Source: Tannerellaceae bacterium (lineage in GTDB: Bacteria > Bacteroidota > Bacteroidia > Bacteroidales > Tannerellaceae). From it: a stretch of DNA of 33,399 bases. Position numbers and translations under genes: made by a program. Each line of letters opens with the position of its first letter. Positions within the stretch are counted from its first letter, which is position 1. The notes under the pieces are model-generated. The model was not told the origin of the DNA. It saw nothing but the letters and a program-made list of their open reading frames with translations, and did not search any database. Positions 24,960-33,394 of this stretch are shown piece after piece. Location: assembly GCA_021201865.1 (NCBI GenBank), contig JAJQEE010000132.1:1-33399 (forward strand), written 5' to 3'.

Positions 24960-26384
24960 ATGGGAAATCCAAGAGCATTCTTAACCATAGATAGAAAAGA
25001 GGCTGGTTACCGGCCCATACATGAGAGATTAGACGATTTTAGTGAAGTGGAACAGACCCTGAACAGCAGTGACCGCCGCAAACAGGCGTCCCGCTGCATG
25101 GAATGTGGGGTTCCTTTCTGCCACTGGGCCTGTCCCTTGGGAAACAAGCAACCGGAATGGCAGGATCTGGTCTATAAAGGTCGCTGGAAAGAGGCTTACT
25201 TAGTACTGGAAGAGACCTGCGACTTTCCGGAGTTTACCGGACGTGTTTGTCCGGCGCTGTGTGAGAAAAGCTGCGTCCTGAAACTGAGTGCGGATGCACC
25301 TGTGACGATCCGGGAAAATGAAGCGGCTATTATCGAGGCGGCTTTCCGGGAAGGATATATCCAACCGGTCCATCCGGTACGTAACGGCAAGAAGGTCGCG
25401 GTGATCGGTAGTGGTCCTGCCGGACTTGCCGCAGCCAATCAACTGAACCGGAAGGGTTATACGGTTACTGTTTTTGAGAAAGATGAATTACCGGGGGGAC
25501 TGCTTCGGTTTGGTATACCTAATTTCAAATTAAGCAAAAACGTCATTGACCGCCGCATCCGCCTGATGAAAGAGGAAGGGATTGAATTCCGGATGAACAC
25601 CATGATCGGAAAAGATATCCTCGCGAAGGAGATCAGTGAAACCTATGATGCGGTTTGCGTAGCCATTGGGGCGGAAACACCCCGTGACCTTCCCATTGAG
25701 GGGCGTACGATGAAAGGAATCCATTTTGCCCTTGAGCTGTTAGGCCAGCAGAACCGTCTGTTGGAAGGTATTAAAATACCCGGGAAAGACCTGATCCAGG
25801 CCAAAGGTAAAAAAGTGCTGGTCATCGGAGGTGGAGACACCGGTAGTGACTGTGTAGGAACCGCCAACCGGCATGGGGCTAAGAGCGTGACTCAGATTGA
25901 AATATTACCTCAGCCACCCAAAGGAAATAATCCGGCTACACCCTGGCCTATGTATCCACAGGTATTGAAAACGAGCAGCAGCCATGAAGAAGGCTGTATC
26001 CGCCGGTGGAATCTGGCCTCCTGCCGTTTTATCGGAAATAAGAACATACTGACCGGTGTGGAAGTGGAAGAGGTGGAATGGATCACTCCGGAAGGAGCAG
26101 ACCGCCCCGTCATGCGGCCCACCGGAAAGAAAGAGATCATTGAAGCAGACCTGGTGTTCCTGGCGATGGGATTCGTACACCCGGAACAGGAAGGGTTGGT
26201 CAAAGAGTTAAGCCTGGCGACCAATGAACGGAAAAACATAGCCGTTAATGAAAAGGGTTACACCCATACCGGGAATATTTTTGCCTGTGGGGATGCTACT
26301 TCCGGAGCCAGCCTGGTTGTTACGGCCATGGCATCCGGACGAAAAGCGGCGGCGGCTATTGACGCTTATCTTTCACAGAAATAA
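24960..26384 (+). CDS. gltD: Glutamate synthase small subunit
   Basis: This 474-residue NADPH-dependent subunit delivers electrons to GltB. The N-terminal domain has the two 4Fe-4S cysteine sets C46, C49, C54, C58 (CMECGVPFCHWACPLGN) and C97, C101, C105 (CPALCEKSC). The FAD-binding fingerprint G150-S-G-P-A-G155 and the NADPH site GGGDTGSDC follow, and it ends with the FAD motif IFACGDATSGASLVV. It is of normal length and intact. It lies between gltB and asnB in the same direction, forming a nitrogen-assimilation cluster common in Bacteroides relatives. Confidence 0.97.
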   Translation: MGNPRAFLTIDRKEAGYRPIHERLDDFSEVEQTLNSSDRRKQASRCMECGVPFCHWACPLGNKQPEWQDLVYKGRWKEAYLVLEETCDFPEFTGRVCPALCEKSCVLKLSADAPVTIRENEAAIIEAAFREGYIQPVHPVRNGKKVAVIGSGPAGLAAANQLNRKGYTVTVFEKDELPGGLLRFGIPNFKLSKNVIDRRIRLMKEEGIEFRMNTMIGKDILAKEISETYDAVCVAIGAETPRDLPIEGRTMKGIHFALELLGQQNRLLEGIKIPGKDLIQAKGKKVLVIGGGDTGSDCVGTANRHGAKSVTQIEILPQPPKGNNPATPWPMYPQVLKTSSSHEEGCIRRWNLASCRFIGNKNILTGVEVEEVEWITPEGADRPVMRPTGKKEIIEADLVFLAMGFVHPEQEGLVKELSLATNERKNIAVNEKGYTHTGNIFACGDATSGASLVVTAMASGRKAAAAIDAYLSQK

Positions 26385-26441
26385 ACAGAATCAGATAATG
26401 AATTAAAAACCGGATAATGGGCTGTTCAAAACCGGAGAAAG

Positions 26442-26463
26442 GACCTGTCAGCATGGTCCATTA
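26442..26463 (+). other. Small hairpin before asnB
   Basis: GGACC and GGTCC, separated by nine bases within 26442-26463, can pair just upstream of asnB. There is no T-run. It may be a minor intercistronic element; the evidence is weak. Confidence 0.25.
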
Positions 26464-26483
26464 TTAACTAAACAAGAACTCAT

Positions 26484-28154
26484 ATGTGTGGTATAACAGC
26501 AATATTCAACATCCGTGAGGGGAAAGAGGACCTCCGGAAACAGGTATTGGCCATGAGCAAAAAGATCCGTCACCGCGGACCGGACTGGAGTGGGATTTAT
26601 TCCGGCAAAAGTGCCATACTGGCTCATGAACGTCTTTCAATCGTAGATCCGGCTTCCGGCGGGCAACCCCTGAAAAGTAAGGACGGGAAACTGGTATTAA
26701 GTGTGAACGGAGAAATTTATAATCACCGGGAGATCCGCGAGGAACTGAAAGATGAATATGAATTCCAGACAGGCTCGGACTGTGAAGTCATCCTGGCTTT
26801 ATATAAGAAAAAAGGGGTGAATTGTATCGAAGACCTGAACGGTATTTTCGCTTTTGCTTTATACGACGAAGAGAAAGACAGCTACCTGATTGCCCGGGAC
26901 CCGATCGGCGTGATCCCTTTATATATAGGTCATGATGATAAAGGTCATTTGCTGATATCTTCCGAATTGAAAGGCCTGGAAGGGTTTGCCACTTCCTATG
27001 ACCAGTTCCCTCCGGGACACTATTTTTATAGTGAAGACCGGGAGTTTACCAAATGGTATGTCCGGGATTGGATGGACTATGAAAATGTAAAAGATAATCC
27101 GGCCAGTGTGGATGAACTGCGGGATGCGTTGGAAGCGGCCGTTCAGAGACAGTTAATGAGTGATGTGCCTTATGGGGTGTTGCTGTCCGGTGGATTGGAT
27201 TCCTCCATCACTTCTGCAGTTGCCAAGCAATATGCGGCCAAACGTATTGAATCCGATGGTAAAGCGGATGCCTGGTGGCCCCAGTTACACTCTTTTGCTA
27301 TCGGACTGAAGGGAGCTCCGGATCTGGTAGCCGCTCAGAAAGTGGCAGATGCTATCGGAACGGTTCATCATGAGATTAACTATACCATTCAGGAGGGGTT
27401 GGATGCGATCCGGGATGTAATCTATTTTATTGAAACCTATGACGTGACCACTGTCCGGGCTTCCACGCCGATGTACCTGATCGCACGCGTGATCAAAAGT
27501 ATGGGGATTAAAATGGTGTTGAGCGGTGAGGGAGCAGACGAAGTATTCGGAGGATACCTCTATTTTCATAAAGCACCGGATGCCAAAGCCTTTCATGAAG
27601 AGACGCTTCGCAAGATCAGTAAACTTTATCTGTATGACTGCCTGCGTGCCAACAAAAGTTTATCGGCCTGGGGTGTGGAAGGGCGTGTTCCTTTTCTGGA
27701 CAAAGAATTCCTGGATGTGGCCATGCGCCTGAATCCACAGGATAAAATGGCAAAAGGCAAGGGCCGTACCATCGAAAAAAGAATTTTGCGGGAGGCTTTC
27801 GAGCATTTACTTCCGGAAGAAATTGCCTGGCGACAGAAGGAACAGTTCTCCGACGGGGTAGGCTACAACTGGATTGACACCCTGAAAGAGGTAGCTGCCT
27901 CCCAGGTAACGGACGAACAGATGACACATGCCAAAGAACGTTTTCCGATCAATACGCCCCAAAATAAGGAAGAGTACCACTACCGGACCATTTTTGAAGA
28001 GCATTTCCCCAGTGAAAGTGCTGCCAGAAGTGTCCCTTCTGTTCCAAGTGTAGCCTGTTCCACACCGGAAGCACTTGCATGGGATGCCTCCTTCACCAAC
28101 AAGAATGAACCCAGTGGCCGGGCGATCAAAGGGGTACATGAACAAAGTTATTGA
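26484..28154 (+). CDS. asnB: Asparagine synthase B (glutamine-hydrolysing)
   Basis: This 556-residue enzyme converts aspartate, glutamine and ATP to asparagine and glutamate. After loss of Met1, Cys2 (MCGITAIF) is the amidotransferase nucleophile. The class II glutaminase domain covers about 2-190 (RHRGPDWSG, VNGEIYNHREIR). The synthetase domain has the ATP-pyrophosphatase loop S235-G-G-L-D-S-S241 and the LSGEGADEVFGGYLYFHKAP stretch. The C-terminus (PSVPSVACSTPEALAWDASF...GRAIKGVHEQSY) is that of a full-length bacterial AsnB. It lies 99 bp after gltD and ends before a strong terminator. Confidence 0.97.
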   Translation: MCGITAIFNIREGKEDLRKQVLAMSKKIRHRGPDWSGIYSGKSAILAHERLSIVDPASGGQPLKSKDGKLVLSVNGEIYNHREIREELKDEYEFQTGSDCEVILALYKKKGVNCIEDLNGIFAFALYDEEKDSYLIARDPIGVIPLYIGHDDKGHLLISSELKGLEGFATSYDQFPPGHYFYSEDREFTKWYVRDWMDYENVKDNPASVDELRDALEAAVQRQLMSDVPYGVLLSGGLDSSITSAVAKQYAAKRIESDGKADAWWPQLHSFAIGLKGAPDLVAAQKVADAIGTVHHEINYTIQEGLDAIRDVIYFIETYDVTTVRASTPMYLIARVIKSMGIKMVLSGEGADEVFGGYLYFHKAPDAKAFHEETLRKISKLYLYDCLRANKSLSAWGVEGRVPFLDKEFLDVAMRLNPQDKMAKGKGRTIEKRILREAFEHLLPEEIAWRQKEQFSDGVGYNWIDTLKEVAASQVTDEQMTHAKERFPINTPQNKEEYHYRTIFEEHFPSESAARSVPSVPSVACSTPEALAWDASFTNKNEPSGRAIKGVHEQSY

Positions 28155-28208
28155 CCGTTCCTTAGATTTTGTGTATACCAACCAGGCCTTAACAGCTTGC
28201 TAACACCT

Positions 28209-28242
28209 AAAAGGAGTTCCTTACCGGAACTCCTTTTATTTT
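28209..28242. terminator. Bidirectional intrinsic terminator between asnB and mcrC
   Basis: AAAAGGAGTTCC at 28209-28220 and GGAACTCCTTTT at 28226-28237 form a perfect 12-bp stem with a 5-nt loop, with T-rich tails on both strands. It lies between the converging ends of asnB (28154) and the mcrC-like gene (28250). Confidence 0.9.
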
Positions 28243-28249
28243 TATTCTT

Positions 28250-29290
28250 TCAGGATTCTACCCGGATGATCTCTTTTAAGCGATGGGATATTTGCGTCCA
28301 GTGAGTATTCAGGTTCAGCGTATGGATCCGAATCGGGCGTTGCTCATATTGATATTCCAGGTCATATTCCCTGTCAATCGTCGGATATAATAAGATACCG
28401 GTTGCCGACAGGGACTTACCGGACTGATCTTTCTGATTCATCAGATAGCTAAACAGTTGGTACAGGTTCGCAGAATAGATCTTATCCGTATCATAATGAG
28501 AGGTCAGGGTCTGCGTATAGTACTTGGTATCTATAATAATCTTCTCCCGCTCATTTTCCAGCGAGATATCGGTTTCCATACGGGGTAAGAAGCGGCGATG
28601 TTCATCCTCTTTCGCTTTCAATTGCCATTTGATCCGCTCCCGGGAGACGGAATAAGTATGTTGCTCCAGTTTATAAAAATTACGGACAAAGGCTTCGAAT
28701 AGAAGGGCCATCTTCTTTTCATCCCGTGTGAAATCCATAAACAGATATTCGCCCTCCTCTTCAGTGGGTATGGAACACTCATAGATCAGACGGCAAATAT
28801 TGAGGATGAAAGAATAAAACCGGTTATTACGATTGAATGGTACTTCATTGAAATGGGCGGCAGTGATCCGTAACGGAGTAACAGGCGGCATCATCCGTAA
28901 CAATGCCACAATCTTATATTTCAACGGCTTGTTTACCTCCTTAAAATGTAATAACCGTTTCAATGTGGCAATCCAGATGCGGTTAGATAAAATATCCGCT
29001 GAAAATTCATCATATGAACAGATCGTTCGCTGATGAAGGAGCAAATTATTTTTAACTGTTTGACTAAACAAAAACTTGCCTTTCAGACCGGAGACTTCCC
29101 GGATCTCTTCCTGATAATGCTGGTCGATCCCTTTTTTAAGTAATAGGGTAGTCTCCTGGATCATAAGGTGAGCCAACAGATCTAAAGGAGTAGAGACATG
29201 TTCCGCATCTACAGGCACTTTATCTTTGTATGATACCTGATCCCAGGCATAACATAACAGATAATATATATTTTCTATGGGTATCTGCAT
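28250..29290 (-). CDS. McrC-like nuclease subunit of a modification-dependent restriction system
   Basis: This 346-residue protein fits the McrC family, the nuclease partner that joins a McrB GTPase ring to cut modified DNA. The N-terminal half has the family pattern IPIENIYYLLCYAWD, then SGLKGKFLFSQTV, FSADILSNRIW and FNRNNRFYSFILNICRLI. The C-terminal half holds a PD-(D/E)xK-type site with D241 (METDISL) and D254-T-K256 (IIIDTKYY), followed by ANLYQLFSYLM. It lies 27 bp downstream of the McrB-like gene, forming the standard McrB-McrC order. All visible catalytic residues are present. Confidence 0.88.
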   Translation of the reverse strand: MQIPIENIYYLLCYAWDQVSYKDKVPVDAEHVSTPLDLLAHLMIQETTLLLKKGIDQHYQEEIREVSGLKGKFLFSQTVKNNLLLHQRTICSYDEFSADILSNRIWIATLKRLLHFKEVNKPLKYKIVALLRMMPPVTPLRITAAHFNEVPFNRNNRFYSFILNICRLIYECSIPTEEEGEYLFMDFTRDEKKMALLFEAFVRNFYKLEQHTYSVSRERIKWQLKAKEDEHRRFLPRMETDISLENEREKIIIDTKYYTQTLTSHYDTDKIYSANLYQLFSYLMNQKDQSGKSLSATGILLYPTIDREYDLEYQYEQRPIRIHTLNLNTHWTQISHRLKEIIRVES

Positions 29291-29317
29291 CTCCGCTGAA
29301 AAAGAGATAAACGGTTA

Positions 29318-31516
29318 TTATATTTTATTCCACTCTAAACGACGTAACATCTGGCGATATTTATGCGGATCATCAAACCATAACTCCTCTAACAAAGGCT
29401 TTAACTCAAAATTCACGATCTCCTGCCACCAGTTATTTTCGTCTTCTCCCGGACGGTACGTACAAAAATAACTATGTCCAATCTGAAAACCTTCTCCCAG
29501 ACTGACATCCTCCCGGATTTCTTTATTCAACGAAGCAACCTGTCTGATGATATGTTCTGTCAGGGATTGAGAGAGGCCCTTCTCTTCCAAGAAGGTGCGG
29601 AAAGATTCATTCAGATCCGGTTGTAAAGAGACAAAAGCAAAACGACGGCGCAACGCATAATCAACGATAGCTAATGAACGGTCTACCGTGTTCATCGTCC
29701 CGATCAGATACAGATTTTCTGGAACGGAAAAGCGTTCATCCTCCTCTTCGGCATAGGTTAATTTTAAATCCCATCCCCGTTTATCGGTTTCGATAAGCAT
29801 CATTAACTCTCCGAAGATCTTACTCAGATTCCCCCGGTTAATCTCATCTATAATAAAAAAGTAGTTCTTCTCCGGATGAGCTTTGGCCCGTTGGCAAAAG
29901 GCATGAAAAATACCATCTTTCAATTCAAAGGAGCCATTCGCAGAAGGGCGTACCCCCTGAATAAAATCTTCATAACTGTAGGATTGATGGAACTGTACCA
30001 TTTCAATACAAAGGTCATTCGTCTCCCCCATCATCTCATAAGCGATCTTTTTGGCCAGAAAAGTCTTCCCTACTCCCGGAGGTCCCTGGAGAATCACATT
30101 TTTCTTCCGGGTAAGCAACGAAGTGATCTGCCGGAACTCTTCTGGATTCATAAATGGTTTATCCGGGTCCCGGGCAAAGGAATAGGGCCGGATTTCATTA
30201 TTTTCCCAGACCTTTTCTGCGGAAATATTCTTTTCATCCACCACCTCACGGATCATATCAAATTCCTCTTCTGTCAGTGAGAACAGGCTACCCTGGTTGT
30301 TAATGAAAACTTCACAATTCTTTAGTGCGGGGATCGACTTCAGGTCATTCCAGTGAACCGGATATTCAAATATCTCAGCGATCTGAAATTCGATGACCTC
30401 TCCTATTCCTTCCTGCGTATGCAGCCCTTTGGTGACTTCTAAAATAGCTTTTACCTGCTTAGCAGGCGTACTTTCATATCCGATCAGCAGGTCACCCGGT
30501 TTTACCTCTTCAAAATATTTATAGACCCGCCTTTTATTTCCTCTTTCATTATGAGTCGTATAGATCTGCGTTTGTCCTTCATGGCATCCACTGATACTCC
30601 AGATTTTGGGATTTGCATTTAACCACCAGAAAGAGAGGTTTCCTTCTCTCTCATAGTCCATCGCTATCTCTTCCAGATTAGTGACAGGGATGGATTCCAT
30701 TTTTCCGGTATACGAAGACTTTTTCGCTAGTCCGGTAGTCCCGAATATCTTTTGCCAATCACCGGACAACTCTTTATATTGCTCCACTAAGAAAGCCGCG
30801 TCTTTTACCGGCCCGAATATATCCGACCGGAAAAGTGTCTTCCTCCCTTTCAACGTACCGGAAAGGAAATGGTACGAGCGATTCGTCAACCACTTTACTC
30901 TACGGCGATGACAAAAACCGTCCGTCACAGTCTCATAGTAATAATCACTTTCCACGATCCCTACTCCTATACAGGTATTCAGTCCCCGGGCCGCAAAAAC
31001 CAAATCACCGGCATGAGCATTCTTAAAAAACCATAGACTCCACAACTCTGCCGGAACCTGAGTAGCCGTAAAACCGGAAGCTTTCTGTAATTCTTCCCAA
31101 CTCTCATAACGGGACAGATCACCAATCGGTAAGGAAAAGGAAGTAAGAGCTATCACTCCTTCTTCATAAAAACGGTCCCATTCCGCTGCCTGTTTACCCG
31201 GAGAATACTTATAATAGCTTCTAAGTTCCTTATTGAGCCGGACAATGCCGGGCTTATTCTCTGAAAGAATACGAACGACATCTTTAGACGTAGCCGCTTT
31301 TATAGCGACATTCGGCAACGCTTCCCGGAGGGAATATCCGGCTTGTCTGCCGGCTTCCGGCTGAGCCCCGAGATTAACAAAAAACTGATAGGCCTCCTTA
31401 TGAGATATTTTCTGCATTGGATAGAGGGCGATCCAACAGCGTGTGTCTCCATAATTATTAGGACCCAGAAAATCAAAACAGGTATAGGTATAGTCCGGCA
31501 GGGATAACTCTTTCAA
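29318..31516 (-). CDS. McrB-like AAA+ NTPase with EVE-like DNA-sensing domains (main part)
   Basis: This 732-residue frame carries two PUA/EVE-like domains and an McrB-type motor. The first is at about 110-240 (GDLVFAARGLNTCIGVGIVE), and the second, clearer EVE-like one at about 288-400 (FWWLNANPKIW, then VKPGDLLIGYES). The AAA+ domain has Walker A G478-PPGVGK-T485, Walker B with D557-E558 (FFIIDEINRGN) and the McrB signature GTMNTVDRS near 603. EVE domains are known to bind modified bases, and EVE-McrB fusions are known, so this would be the recognition and translocation subunit. The apparent start at 31516 is TTG inside a longer frame. Adding one T to the seven-T run at 31576-31582 joins it to the upstream gene as one protein of about 879 residues. 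Confidence 0.9.
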   Translation of the reverse strand: MKELSLPDYTYTCFDFLGPNNYGDTRCWIALYPMQKISHKEAYQFFVNLGAQPEAGRQAGYSLREALPNVAIKAATSKDVVRILSENKPGIVRLNKELRSYYKYSPGKQAAEWDRFYEEGVIALTSFSLPIGDLSRYESWEELQKASGFTATQVPAELWSLWFFKNAHAGDLVFAARGLNTCIGVGIVESDYYYETVTDGFCHRRRVKWLTNRSYHFLSGTLKGRKTLFRSDIFGPVKDAAFLVEQYKELSGDWQKIFGTTGLAKKSSYTGKMESIPVTNLEEIAMDYEREGNLSFWWLNANPKIWSISGCHEGQTQIYTTHNERGNKRRVYKYFEEVKPGDLLIGYESTPAKQVKAILEVTKGLHTQEGIGEVIEFQIAEIFEYPVHWNDLKSIPALKNCEVFINNQGSLFSLTEEEFDMIREVVDEKNISAEKVWENNEIRPYSFARDPDKPFMNPEEFRQITSLLTRKKNVILQGPPGVGKTFLAKKIAYEMMGETNDLCIEMVQFHQSYSYEDFIQGVRPSANGSFELKDGIFHAFCQRAKAHPEKNYFFIIDEINRGNLSKIFGELMMLIETDKRGWDLKLTYAEEEDERFSVPENLYLIGTMNTVDRSLAIVDYALRRRFAFVSLQPDLNESFRTFLEEKGLSQSLTEHIIRQVASLNKEIREDVSLGEGFQIGHSYFCTYRPGEDENNWWQEIVNFELKPLLEELWFDDPHKYRQMLRRLEWNKI

Positions 31517-31956
31517 TAGTTGCTCACTAAATTCCGTAAGATAACTACGGGTTTTCTCTTTCTCTGTTCCCCGGTAAAAAAAGGATGAAGGATATACCAG
31601 TATTTCTGCCAGTTATCAAACATATCTTTCTTTTTCACCGGATAATTGGAAAGCTGTTGCAGATACCTTTCCGGAAGATAGGAGAAATAATCCCTGTTCT
31701 TTCTACGGATCTGTGTCTTGATATCTTCCACATCTTCTTCCTTTACGACCTCTCCTTCCAGTAGCTTCTTAGCAATAGTGGCCCGTAGCAGATTAACCGG
31801 CTGGAAATTAGCTTCCGGATTCCAGTATTCATCTGTTACCTGAATCAGGATCTCCGCAGGAAGTTCCCTTAAAGCCTTAAAAAGCTCTTTGGATTGCATA
31901 TTATATAAAGAGAATCTCTTAGCTAAATTACGGATATATTGAAACTGACTTTCCAT
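31513..31956 (-). CDS. N-terminal part of the McrB-like protein (frame-split)
   Basis: This 147-residue frame starts at ATG 31956 and has no recognised domain: it is charged and helical (KELFKALRELPAEILIQVTDEYW, KKLLEGEVVKEEDVEDIKTQIRRKNRDYFSYLP). Near its end NWQKYWYILHPFF reaches a T7 run, after which this frame becomes a basic, unlikely tail. With eight T the sequence reads HPFFYRGTEKEKTRSYLTEF and runs smoothly into the McrB frame. I therefore treat it as the true N-terminus of McrB and not as a separate small subunit. A genuine overlapping gene is the alternative (4-bp overlap with the TTG at 31516). Confidence 0.7.
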   Translation of the reverse strand: MESQFQYIRNLAKRFSLYNMQSKELFKALRELPAEILIQVTDEYWNPEANFQPVNLLRATIAKKLLEGEVVKEEDVEDIKTQIRRKNRDYFSYLPERYLQQLSNYPVKKKDMFDNWQKYWYILHPFFTGEQRKRKPVVILRNLVSNY

Positions 31957-32024
31957 TGATTAAGTTTCCTATTACTATTTTTAGTTAAAATAGTTTATTA
32001 TTATTTCTACCTTCTTTTCCTACA

Positions 32025-32032
32025 CAAAGTTA
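32025..32032 (-). promoter_or_regulatory. -7 promoter element of the mcrBC-like operon
   Basis: On the minus strand TAACTTTG fits TAnnTTTG and lies 68 bp before the ATG at 31956. A matching TTTG at -33 is not evident. The rest of the 226-bp gap to 32183 is AT-rich with no other feature seen. Confidence 0.45.
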
Positions 32033-32182
32033 GAAATCTTTTCAGATAAAAGCGATGAGTTGAGCCATAGCAATCTATTCTTTTATACCTCCTATGTAAA
32101 ATTTAAGATTTGAACGTGAAAAAATGGAACAAAACAGACCATTTCCAGTTATGTATAGTAGGTGGAATAAAAGATTTTAAAA

Positions 32183-32555
32183 ATGAACGAAAAGGAGATT
32201 TTGCAGGTTGAGAATCATTTATTACAGGCAATAAAAGAGAAAAACATATCTATATTAGACCAGGTAATACATGACCATATGCTATTTAATGGACCTTTCG
32301 GAAATGTATTAACCAAATCGATGTATATAGGGAATTGTATAAAAAAAAGAAATACAAATAGACCGGCTGGAGATCAACGACCGTGAGATCAGTATTTTTA
32401 CAGATACCGCTCTTGTATCTTTTAATGTGGATCTGCAAGGTCACTCTATGAAAAAGCCGGTAAAGAATAAATTTCGTATACTGAGCATATGGCAGGATAA
32501 TGGTCTGAATGAATACAAAATGATAGGAGGATCCTGTACTCCCCTTCGTCTATGA
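32183..32555 (+). pseudogene. SnoaL/NTF2-like (DUF4440-type) small protein, frameshifted
   Basis: The frame from ATG 32183 (NEKEILQVENHLLQAIKEKN, then IHDHMLFNGPFGNVLTKSMY) has the pattern of DUF4440/SnoaL-like cone-fold proteins. As written it runs into nonsense after residue 54 and stops at 32386. Removing one A from the eight-A run at 32341-32348 continues it as KKEIQIDRLEINDREISIFT through FRILSIWQDNGLNEYKMIGG to a stop at 32555, giving 123 residues, a normal family length. Enzymatic role and substrate are unknown. It is convergent with the HAD gene, 11 bp away. Confidence 0.7.
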
Positions 32556-32566
32556 ATAGTTTACAC

Positions 32567-33226
32567 CTATTTTATCAGCAGATTTCGATCCACCTCATCA
32601 AAATGTTGTATGATAGGATATCCGGGAAAAGCGGTATAGTCATCCTGATTGGAGTTTACAATTATGATTTTTCCGGCCCGGGCATTTTGGGCGGCCTGAA
32701 TACCAGCCACTGCATCTTCAAACACAATCACCTCTTCAGCAGACCTGTTTAATAAATGCATGGCACGTAAATAAAGATCCGGATTGGGCTTTCCTTTGAC
32801 CGTACCATCATCATATACCACCTGGTCTATATTAAACCAGTTGGCTAAATGTAGATATTCAAAAAAGAACTCCACATTTTCCCTTCCGGAAGCGGTTGCA
32901 ATCGTAAAAGGAATCGCATGTTCCTGAAGAAATTCAAACAGATCAATCGCACCAGGAGCCAATGCCATTCCCTCCTGTAAACAAATCTCCTGGTATAATC
33001 CCTCTTTCTCCAAAGTAAACTTGTGGATCTCTTCCTGGGTCAATGTACGGTTTAACAAAGCCGGAAAAATCTCACTGGCATTTTTCCCATGTATCTTCAG
33101 AAACTTCTCTTCATCCGTCAAATGAATCCCATACTCAGATAAAAACAGATCCCACGATCTGTTATGATAAAGAGTATCCCAAAATAAGGTCCCATTAAAA
33201 TCAAAAATCACACCCGTATATTTCAT
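32567..33226 (-). CDS. HAD-superfamily hydrolase (beta-phosphoglucomutase/phosphatase-like)
   Basis: This 219-residue HAD subclass IA protein has motif I D9-F-N11-G-T13, a cap domain at about 18-85, motif II (ATAS, near 111), motif III lysine in GKPNPDLY (near 144) and motif IV VFEDAVAG (near 168). The nucleophile D9 is present, but the usual second aspartate, the general acid/base, is asparagine (DFNGT). Family members with this change are commonly annotated as phosphatases, so activity is uncertain. A minus-strand TACTTTTG (33248-33255) 22 bp before the ATG is a likely -7 promoter element. No operon partner is visible. Confidence 0.88.
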   Translation of the reverse strand: MKYTGVIFDFNGTLFWDTLYHNRSWDLFLSEYGIHLTDEEKFLKIHGKNASEIFPALLNRTLTQEEIHKFTLEKEGLYQEICLQEGMALAPGAIDLFEFLQEHAIPFTIATASGRENVEFFFEYLHLANWFNIDQVVYDDGTVKGKPNPDLYLRAMHLLNRSAEEVIVFEDAVAGIQAAQNARAGKIIIVNSNQDDYTAFPGYPIIQHFDEVDRNLLIK

Positions 33227-33247
33227 ACTTCATTTATTAGATAAAAA

Positions 33248-33255
33248 CAAAAGTA
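33248..33255 (-). promoter_or_regulatory. -7 promoter element of the HAD gene
   Basis: TACTTTTG on the minus strand fits TAnnTTTG and is 21 bp upstream of the start codon at 33226. There is no evident -33 TTTG. Confidence 0.4.
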
Positions 33256-33344
33256 CAATTATTTTTCGATTCTCCTCTGTTGATTTACTCTATACCCCTG
33301 GGGCCCTTCCAGAGAGGGGAATTGGATACCATACATACATATCC

Positions 33345-33394
33345 AAAAAAGAGAGGTTCACCTGTTGTCTGTCTGACCTTTGGTGAACCTCTCT
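33345..33394 (-). terminator. Intrinsic terminator of a minus-strand gene beyond the right edge
   Basis: AGAGAGGTTCACC at 33350-33362 and GGTGAACCTCTCT at 33382-33394 form a perfect 13-bp stem. On the minus strand the hairpin is followed by TTTTTT-type sequence (33345-33350), the normal order for a rho-independent stop. Confidence 0.8.
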
